From: an uncultured Acetatifactor sp.
Lineage (GTDB): Bacteria; Bacillota; Clostridia; Lachnospirales; Lachnospiraceae
Length of the DNA: 9,655 nt
NCBI GenBank assembly: GCA_910584235.1
Contig: CAJTZD010000102.1
Span: 1 to 9,655, forward strand
Direction of reading: 5' to 3'
Shown: positions 4,771 to 9,655 of the stretch, piece by piece
Layout of the letters: each line of letters starts with the position of its first letter
Numbering within the stretch: position 1 is the stretch's first letter
The notes under the pieces: model-generated
Told to the model about the DNA's origin: nothing
What the model saw: the letters and a program-made list of their open reading frames with translations, nothing else
Database searches by the model: none
Translations under genes and position numbers: made by a program

Positions 4771-7074
4771 TTAGCCCGTGGCCCGCTCGATATCCACCAC
4801 ACTCTCAATACTCCGGATCTTCTCAATTACCCGGTTCAGTTCCTCCCGGCTCTCCACCTCAAAGGATGTCTGCATAGTAGCCAGGCCCTGTCTGCTGACT
4901 CTTGTATTCAGGGAGAGGATACTGATATTCTTTTCCGTCAGCGCCTTGGTGATATCCGCCAACAGTCCGTTGCGGTTGTTGGCGTAGATGTCGATCTCCG
5001 CCACATACTTCTCCGTCACATCCTCCGGCGCCTGCCATTCCGCGTCAATGATCCGGGCCCGCTCCATTTCCGGCAGATTCATCATGTTCACACAATCCGT
5101 TCGATGGATGGAAATGCCCCGCCCCCTTGTGACAAAGCCCACGATCTCGTCCCCGGGCACCGGAGAACAGCATTTGGAAAACCGCACCGACAGATCCGCA
5201 ATTCCCCGCACCACGATTCCGCTCTTGGCTTTCATGGTGGCTGGCTTTGTCGCGGACAGCGCCCCATTCTCCGCGATGCTTGCCAGAACCTCCTCATTGC
5301 TCAGTTCCCGCTTATGATCCCTGTCGTAGAGATCCTGCATCTTATTGACCACCTGTCCCTCTTTCAGGGCGCCGTGACCAATGGCAGCCAGCACGGAGTC
5401 CCAGTCCCGGAATCCGTACTTGCGCATGACCGCATTCATATACTCGGTTTTCAGCAAATCCGAAAGGACTACGCCTCTGGCCTTACAATAATTGGACAGC
5501 AGATCCTTTCCCTTTATGATATTGTCTTCTTTCAGTTCATTTTTGAACCATTGATTGATTTTATTCTTGGCCTGGGTACTCTTTACCACATTCAGCCAGT
5601 CACGGCTGGGTCCTTTGGAATTCTGGGAAGTAATGATTTCGATCCGGTCGCCGTTATTGATCTCATAGTCAATGGTCACCAGTTTGTCATTCACCCTGGC
5701 CCCCACCATGCGGTTTCCCACCGCGGAATGGATGCTGTATGCAAAATCAATGGTGGTAGATCCGGCAGGGAGGTTTTTCACCTCGCCGGTGGGCGTAAAG
5801 CAGTACACATTGTCGGAGAACAAATCCAGGTCATTCTTTAAAAGCTTCATGAATTCCCTGTTATCCGACATGTCTCTCTGCCATTCCAGGATCTGGCGCA
5901 GCCACACCAGCTTCTCCTCCTCCTGGGCAGCCACTTTCTTACCGTCCGAGGCCTCCTTGTACTTCCAGTGGGCCGCAATGCCGTACTCCGCAGCCTTATG
6001 CATCTCAAAGGTACGGATCTGTATCTCAAAGGGCTGGCCGGAGCTGCCGATCAAAGTAGTGTGCAGGGACTGATACATATTCGCCTTGGGCATGGCAATA
6101 TAATCCTTAAACCGCCCCGGAATGGGCTTATACATCTCATGTATGACACCGAGGGCCGCATAACAATCCCTTACGCTGTCCACAATAATGCGCACCGCAA
6201 ACAGGTCATATATCTGGTCCAGAGTTTTGTCCTGGTTCTTCATCTTTTTGTATATGCTGAAGAAATGCTTTACCCGGCCGTCAATCTTTGCCTTGATGCC
6301 GGCGTTGCTGATATGCTCGCTGACCTCGTCCACAATACTCTGGATATACTTCTCACGGACACTCTTGCGCACGGAGATTTTGTCTACTAAATCGTAGTAC
6401 ACCTCCGGCTCCAGATATTTTAAGGACAGATCATCCAGCTCTATCTTTACCTTACTAATGCCCAGCCTCTGGGCGATGGGACAATAGATTTCCAGAGTTT
6501 CTTTGGCAATGCGCTGCCTGCTCTCCGGCTTCTTGTACTGGAGAGTGCGCATGTTGTGGAGGCGGTCCGCCAGCTTGATCAGGATCACGCGGATGTCCTT
6601 TGCCATGGCAAGGAACATCTTGCGCAGATTTTCCGCCTGCATCTCCAGCTTCTCGTCCGGCTGATCGCCCCCGGCGGACAGCGGAATCTTCTCCAGCTTA
6701 GTGACGCCGTCCACCAAAAGCGCCACATCGTCCCCGAATTCCCGCTTTAGATCCTCTTCTGTCATGATGGTATCCTCCACCACGTCATGGAGGAGTCCTG
6801 CTACAATGGTCTCCTTATCCAGCTCCAGCTCTGCCAGAATAATAGCTACGTTCAGCGGATGGATGATATAAGGCTCCCCGGACTTGCGCAGCTGATCCTT
6901 ATGGGCCTCCGCCGCAATCTGGTAAGCTTTCTGAATCATGGAAATGTCGTCGCTGGGATGATATTTTTGGACGCGCTGAACTAGCTCCTGATACAGATCA
7001 TCAGGATTCACGAATTCATGATATTCGCTCATCTTTCCATCGTCAAAAATCTCGTCAAATTTTTCTTCTGCCAT
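4771..7074 (-). CDS. relA: Bifunctional (p)ppGpp synthetase/hydrolase (Rel/RSH)
   Basis: This 767-residue cytoplasmic enzyme makes (p)ppGpp from ATP and GDP/GTP on stalled ribosomes and also hydrolyses it, setting the stringent response. Domains in order are: HD hydrolase with H72, H96-D97 (LLHDVVEDT) and D170 (KLADRLHNMRT), all intact; synthetase with RFKDYI (321-326), YQSLHTT (334-340) and EIQIRT (350-355); TGS (about 422-482, VYCFTPTGEVKNLPAG); helical and zinc-finger region with C635-C636 and C661; and a C-terminal ACT domain (about 690-765). The RxKD form (RFKD) is the signature of bifunctional Rel rather than synthesis-only RelA. Length is normal. The ATG at 7074 has only a weak ribosome binding site (GTGG); ATG 7032 (MSEYHEF) is a possible but not clearly better start. 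Its neighbours apt and the MBL gene are the usual clostridial ones; a CBS-domain gene lies two genes upstream. The stop codon abuts the palindromic element. Confidence 0.97.
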   Translation of the reverse strand: MAEEKFDEIFDDGKMSEYHEFVNPDDLYQELVQRVQKYHPSDDISMIQKAYQIAAEAHKDQLRKSGEPYIIHPLNVAIILAELELDKETIVAGLLHDVVEDTIMTEEDLKREFGDDVALLVDGVTKLEKIPLSAGGDQPDEKLEMQAENLRKMFLAMAKDIRVILIKLADRLHNMRTLQYKKPESRQRIAKETLEIYCPIAQRLGISKVKIELDDLSLKYLEPEVYYDLVDKISVRKSVREKYIQSIVDEVSEHISNAGIKAKIDGRVKHFFSIYKKMKNQDKTLDQIYDLFAVRIIVDSVRDCYAALGVIHEMYKPIPGRFKDYIAMPKANMYQSLHTTLIGSSGQPFEIQIRTFEMHKAAEYGIAAHWKYKEASDGKKVAAQEEEKLVWLRQILEWQRDMSDNREFMKLLKNDLDLFSDNVYCFTPTGEVKNLPAGSTTIDFAYSIHSAVGNRMVGARVNDKLVTIDYEINNGDRIEIITSQNSKGPSRDWLNVVKSTQAKNKINQWFKNELKEDNIIKGKDLLSNYCKARGVVLSDLLKTEYMNAVMRKYGFRDWDSVLAAIGHGALKEGQVVNKMQDLYDRDHKRELSNEEVLASIAENGALSATKPATMKAKSGIVVRGIADLSVRFSKCCSPVPGDEIVGFVTRGRGISIHRTDCVNMMNLPEMERARIIDAEWQAPEDVTEKYVAEIDIYANNRNGLLADITKALTEKNISILSLNTRVSRQGLATMQTSFEVESREELNRVIEKIRSIESVVDIERATG

Positions 7075-7244
7075 AGATAACCACGCTTTCTATCATGTCT
7101 TCGCCCCATTCCCTGCGGCCCTGCTCCTCCCAAATCCCCATACGGCCTGCTTCACCGGCCCTGCGCTTTGGCATTCTTCTGTGCGCAATTTATTCGCAGT
7201 TGCTTAAATCTGCCATCGGAATGCCTTTCAGGAGTTATCGCGCA
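7075..7244. other. apt–rel intergenic gap
   Basis: There is no convincing gene in these 170 bases. A 39-codon minus frame (7174..7055, MPKRRAGEAGRMGIW...) overlaps the rel start by 20 bases in another frame, but lacks a clear ribosome binding site. A separated 7-bp inverted pair, GGCATTC (7170..7176) and GAATGCC (7219..7225), is weak evidence for structure. I see no T-tailed terminator after apt and no clear promoter, so apt-rel read-through is likely. Confidence 0.5.
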
Positions 7245-7769
7245 CTATTTGCCCGGATAGCAGATAGCAGAGTCCAGACGGTATCCCGCGATCTTCTCCC
7301 GGCCTTTCAGTCCCGCCAGCTCCATCAGGACCACCACACCTACCACCTGGCCGCCCAGACTCTCCACCAGCTTAATCATGGCCTCCGTGGTACCGCCTGT
7401 GGCGATGAGATCATCCACGATCAGTACCCTCTGTCCCGGCCTGATGCTGTCCTTGTGCATCTCGATGGTAGCCTGCCCATATTCCAGGTCATAGGAAATA
7501 GAAACTGTCTCCCTGGGCAGCTTCCCCGCCTTGCGGATCAGCACAAAGGGCTTTTTATTATTATAGGCAATGGGGGTTCCAAATATAAATCCTCTGGATT
7601 CCGGCCCTGCCACCACATCATATTCCAAATCCTTTACCAGCTCCTGCATGGTATTCACCGCCAGCTGCAGTCCTTCCGCGTCCTGCAGAACACTGGTTAC
7701 GTCACGGAAAATAATTCCCTCTTCGGGAAAATCAGGTATACTGACTACATATTCCTCCAGTTTCTTCAT
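7245..7769 (-). CDS. apt: Adenine phosphoribosyltransferase
   Basis: Apt converts adenine and PRPP to AMP and pyrophosphate, the adenine salvage step, in the cytoplasm. The 174-residue length is typical. The PRPP-binding motif VLIVDDLIATGGT (115-127) is complete. The N-terminal IPDFPEEGIIFRDVT (11-25), PESRGFIFG (56-64) and RKAGKLP (79-85) segments are characteristic of Apt and separate it from other phosphoribosyltransferases. A purine-rich ribosome binding site, GAGGGAG, lies 6 bases before the ATG. The upstream 67-base gap contains a short tandem duplication and ends at the CBS gene. The rel gene follows in the same direction, the common clostridial pairing; both act on purine nucleotide pools, and (p)ppGpp is known to inhibit several purine enzymes. 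In many Clostridia recJ precedes apt; here a CBS-domain gene does. Confidence 0.97.
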   Translation of the reverse strand: MKKLEEYVVSIPDFPEEGIIFRDVTSVLQDAEGLQLAVNTMQELVKDLEYDVVAGPESRGFIFGTPIAYNNKKPFVLIRKAGKLPRETVSISYDLEYGQATIEMHKDSIRPGQRVLIVDDLIATGGTTEAMIKLVESLGGQVVGVVVLMELAGLKGREKIAGYRLDSAICYPGK

Positions 7770-7786
7770 CTTCGTCTCCCTCTCTT

Positions 7787-7814
7787 CTATAAGTATCTTT
7801 CTATAAGTATCTTT
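7787..7814. repeat. 14-bp tandem duplication upstream of apt
   Basis: CTATAAGTATCTTT occurs twice back to back (7787..7800 and 7801..7814), followed by a degenerate third copy starting CTACGTATTCTTT. It lies just upstream of the apt ribosome binding site, in the apt 5' leader if transcription comes from further upstream. It is probably replication slippage in an AT-rich spacer. Confidence 0.85.
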
Positions 7815-7836
7815 CTACGTATTCTTTACATATCTT

Positions 7837-8316
7837 CTATGTGTCCCGAACCGGCCGATAGTCCGCCTGTCCCGGATCCGCCGGATTGTTTCTTTCCGTC
7901 TTCCCTGTTGTTTTATCTACAAAGTACTTGATAATATCGCTGCGGGTGACGATTCCGATAAATACATTTCTGTCATCAATCACCGGTACAAAATTCTGGT
8001 TCTTGGCCCGCTCCAGCAGATTCTCCATCGTGGTGTCAATGCAGGCAGGCTTCACCTTGCCGCTTTGCAGGAAGTCCCGCACGCATGACTGCTCCAGATT
8101 TTTAAACGTGATATTTTCCAGGCTCTGGTTATAAGCCAGTATATTCCAGAGGAAATCCGCCACACCTACCACGCCTACGTATCTGTCTTCCATATCAATG
8201 ACCGGTATGGCGGAAAAGCCGCTCCTGCGCAGCTTCTCCAAGCCCTGCCGTAACGTCATATCGTCCCGCAGATAAGCCACCTCTGCCTTGGGCAATAAAA
8301 ATGATGCTATATTCAT
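7837..8316 (-). CDS. Tandem CBS-domain protein (CbpB/DarB-like)
   Basis: The 159-residue protein consists almost wholly of two CBS motifs, about residues 8-63 (TLRQGLEKLRRSGFSAIPVI, VGVVGVADFLW) and 78-133 (NFVPVIDDRNVFIGIVTRSD). Such pairs form a Bateman module that binds adenine nucleotides. There is no attached enzyme or transporter domain, so it would act as a stand-alone sensor. Length and arrangement resemble Listeria CbpB and B. subtilis DarB (YkuL), which bind c-di-AMP and, when unliganded, bind and stimulate Rel; assigning that role here is inference. The last 25 residues are polar and Pro/Asp-rich, probably disordered. AAGGAG lies 7 bases before the ATG and begins in the stop codon of the upstream DUF308 gene, 11 bases away, so the two are co-transcribed. 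apt and rel follow on the same strand. Confidence 0.88.
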   Translation of the reverse strand: MNIASFLLPKAEVAYLRDDMTLRQGLEKLRRSGFSAIPVIDMEDRYVGVVGVADFLWNILAYNQSLENITFKNLEQSCVRDFLQSGKVKPACIDTTMENLLERAKNQNFVPVIDDRNVFIGIVTRSDIIKYFVDKTTGKTERNNPADPGQADYRPVRDT

Positions 8317-8327
8317 TGTCCTGCTCC

Positions 8328-8945
8328 TTAGCCTTTCTGCCCGTCCTCATCGGCGTCCACCACCTCTGCAAAAGTGCTGTCCACAGCATTCAGATCGTCA
8401 AAATAGCCCTTTGCTTTCTTTGCCAGATAAAAACAGGTAATACAGTCCGTGACTCCGCTGAAGATCAGCCCTGCCCCCACAAGCTGCAGGAAAAACAGCG
8501 CTGCGTCCAGAGAATTGACGATAAGAGCTGCCCCCAGTACCACATTCACTGCGGCCAGAATCAGCATGTATACCCAGTTACCATACCCCATCCGCTTCAT
8601 GTCGATGACATTCTGAAGCTTCCTGCAGCCGCTGGCCACCACCAGAATGCCCAGGATCAACGGCACCAGAGAAATGATCCATTCCACCTTATAGAGAAAG
8701 AGAATGCCCACCGCTATGCTCACCAGGCCGTATCCAAAGTCATTTCTGTAATAATTCTGGCTGGCCTCCCGCAGCAGATAGCAGATCATGGAAACCGCTC
8801 CCCCTACGATCAGAAGAATACCGATCAGATACCCCATAGTCTTCACCATGGTGCCCGGAATCACCAGCGCTACAATCCCCAGCACAATATACAGCGCCGA
8901 AGACAAAAGAGTCTCCAACTTTATCTGTTTTAAGAGTTTTTTCAT
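8328..8945 (-). CDS. DUF308/HdeD-like six-helix membrane protein
   Basis: The 205-residue protein has about six hydrophobic segments, near residues 12-30, 36-58, 69-86, 88-106, 122-143 and 148-174, and an acidic C-terminal tail (183-202, DDLNAVDSTFAEVVDADEDG). Repeated Gly-rich helices such as YLIGILLIVGGAVS and LVPLILGILVVASG are typical of the DUF308/HdeD family, small inner-membrane proteins named after E. coli HdeD, which is linked to acid resistance. The biochemical function is unknown. A short basic N-terminus (MKKLLKQIK) favours an inside start. GAGGG lies 5 bases before the ATG, next to the stop codon of the SEC-C gene 9 bases upstream, and the stop TAA is part of the ribosome binding site of the CBS gene. 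This is tight operon packing. Confidence 0.87.
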   Translation of the reverse strand: MKKLLKQIKLETLLSSALYIVLGIVALVIPGTMVKTMGYLIGILLIVGGAVSMICYLLREASQNYYRNDFGYGLVSIAVGILFLYKVEWIISLVPLILGILVVASGCRKLQNVIDMKRMGYGNWVYMLILAAVNVVLGAALIVNSLDAALFFLQLVGAGLIFSGVTDCITCFYLAKKAKGYFDDLNAVDSTFAEVVDADEDGQKG

Positions 8946-8954
8946 AGGATCCCT

Positions 8955-9458
8955 CTATTTTCTGCCGCAGCACTTTTTATATTTCTTACCGCTCCCGCAG
9001 GGGCAGGGATCGTTGGGATAGACCTTTGCTTCTTTCACGATGGTGGTGGAGGATTTCTGCTCCTTGTAAAGAGTCTTTCTGGTCTCCTCGTCAAAGATGT
9101 CGTTCCACTCCTCCAGATTGTAAAGCCAGTCTGCCTCCGCAGCCACCATGTTCTTGTACAGCAATGCCTTGTCGAATCCTAAATTCACTACAGTATCTTC
9201 TTCCATCTCTTCGATAGGATTAGGCTCCTTTAAGCTGTCATTGATGCCGTCTAAAAAGCCTGTCATGGTCTTTATGGATACCTGATACTTCTCGGCAAGC
9301 TCTTTCACCGTACCCTGTACCACTTCGTCCGGTTTTTTCAAAAGCTGGGCATAGATCTCTTTCTCTTCCTGAAAATACGCGGCCCAAAGCTTCTGAAGCT
9401 TGTCCTGTCCCATAGACTCGTTATATGCCTCTTCTCTCCACTTTTCCAATAATGCCAT
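8955..9458 (-). CDS. SEC-C motif protein of unknown function
   Basis: The start at ATG 9458 (MALLEKWREEAYNESM) is chosen because AAGGTGG lies 5 bases upstream; an ATG ten codons earlier lacks a site. The product has 167 residues. The last 20 residues hold the SEC-C motif PCPCGSGKKYKKCC with C152, C154, C163 and C164, a zinc-binding hook like that at the C-terminus of SecA, where it contacts SecB and ribosomes. The rest is acidic and mostly helical, with SVIKTM-like spacing not seen elsewhere; a central part (about 45-75, VKELAEKYQVSIKTMTGFLD) looks like a small helical bundle. There is no membrane segment or catalytic motif. It is first in the run after the promoter at 9536..9564 and is followed 9 bases later by the DUF308 gene. 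Its role, possibly protein binding or quality control, is not known. Confidence 0.87.
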   Translation of the reverse strand: MALLEKWREEAYNESMGQDKLQKLWAAYFQEEKEIYAQLLKKPDEVVQGTVKELAEKYQVSIKTMTGFLDGINDSLKEPNPIEEMEEDTVVNLGFDKALLYKNMVAAEADWLYNLEEWNDIFDEETRKTLYKEQKSSTTIVKEAKVYPNDPCPCGSGKKYKKCCGRK

Positions 9459-9480
9459 ATCTACCACCTTTTTAATCCCG

Positions 9481-9520
9481 CCGGACATATGCCGGCTGTA
9501 TTTCGGACGGATATTCCGAA
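9481..9520. repeat. Short palindromes in the SEC-C gene leader
   Basis: CCGGACATATGCCGG (9481..9495) is a near-perfect palindrome around CATATG, and CGGATATTCCGAATCCG (9508..9524 region) has pairing CGGAT/ATCCG arms. Both lie between the predicted transcription start and the SEC-C ribosome binding site. They might form weak RNA structure or an operator, but could be chance. Confidence 0.35.
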
Positions 9521-9535
9521 TCCGCCGCTTTTATC

Positions 9536-9564
9536 AGTATATAACAGATTGGCTTTTTAGACAA
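9536..9564 (-). promoter_or_regulatory. Predicted sigma-A-type promoter for the SEC-C gene run
   Basis: On the minus strand TTGTCT (9564..9559) and TATACT (9541..9536) are separated by exactly 17 bases. The -10 box matches 5 of 6 consensus bases and the -35 box 4 of 6. An AT-rich run (TTTTTGAAAATATTTTTA) just upstream could act as an UP element. Transcription would start near 9529, leaving a leader of about 70 bases before ATG 9458. Confidence 0.7.
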
Positions 9565-9655
9565 TAAAAATATTTTCAAAAATTTCCCTTGCCGTGTATA
9601 AATCCCGTGTTTAGAAGTTAGCACCATAATCTTTAGGAGCAGACCGACCCCCAAA
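9565..9655. other. Upstream intergenic sequence at the window edge
   Basis: No supported gene lies here. A 60-codon minus frame spans 9654..9472, but it runs through the predicted promoter and has no clear ribosome binding site. The stretch is AT-rich near the promoter. The outer end may belong to a feature beyond the window. Confidence 0.5.

Noticed and set aside
4711..5841. Long plus-strand open frame (376 codons)
   Set aside because: It runs antisense through the conserved TGS, zinc-finger and ACT regions of rel and through the palindromes; its composition is that of a shadow frame.
7055..7174. 39-codon frame overlapping the rel start
   Set aside because: No ribosome binding site, Arg/Gly-rich composition, and no recognisable similarity; it may still be a leader peptide but support is too thin.
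9472..9654. 60-codon minus frame at the window end
   Set aside because: It crosses the predicted promoter, lacks a ribosome binding site, and overlaps the SEC-C leader.
1..9655. CRISPR arrays, tRNA, rRNA, transposases
   Set aside because: I looked for regularly spaced repeats, tRNA-like and rRNA-like segments and transposase motifs on both strands and saw none.

Overview
The window looks like the chromosome of an anaerobic Firmicute of class Clostridia, most likely a Lachnospiraceae-type gut organism. The evidence is the gene order apt – bifunctional rel (relA/spoT homologue) – metallo-beta-lactamase-fold hydrolase – hemZ, the strong GGAGG-type ribosome binding sites and the protein sequences themselves. 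This is inference from family resemblance; no database was searched. Every supported gene lies on the minus strand, so transcription runs from high to low coordinates.

In transcription order, the region 9655 to 1991 is a compact, fairly GC-rich block. A sigma-A-like promoter (9536..9564) precedes a SEC-C zinc-motif protein, a six-helix DUF308/HdeD-like membrane protein, a two-CBS-domain protein resembling the c-di-AMP-binding CbpB/DarB type, adenine phosphoribosyltransferase (apt), the (p)ppGpp synthetase/hydrolase rel, an MBL-fold hydrolase and the radical-SAM protein HemZ. The first three genes are separated by 9-11 bases, with stop codons next to or inside the next ribosome binding site. 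Spacing then widens to 67, 170, 208 and 271 bases. The rel–MBL gap is almost entirely nested palindromes: three perfect or near-perfect hairpins, two of them enclosed by a further 8-bp pairing, starting directly after the rel stop codon.

Past hemZ the sequence becomes visibly more AT-rich. This part (1..1951) holds a cysteine-rich tandem DUF3795 protein overlapping a GNAT acetyltransferase by 4 bases (ATGA). A decayed zinc-dependent phospholipase C-like gene follows; it carries stop codons, compensating frameshifts and an apparent internal deletion. Last comes the first 16 codons of a response regulator that runs off the window. In many Clostridia hemZ is followed by hisS-aspS, so this segment looks like an acquired or rearranged accessory piece.

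Functionally the main block joins nucleotide metabolism and stress signalling: Apt salvages adenine, Rel makes and degrades (p)ppGpp, and the CBS protein could connect Rel to nucleotide or c-di-AMP sensing. The accessory segment has no demonstrated pathway. The most unusual items are the nested palindromic element after rel, the CBS gene beside rel, the pseudogene, and two short in-frame ORFs between the MBL gene and hemZ.
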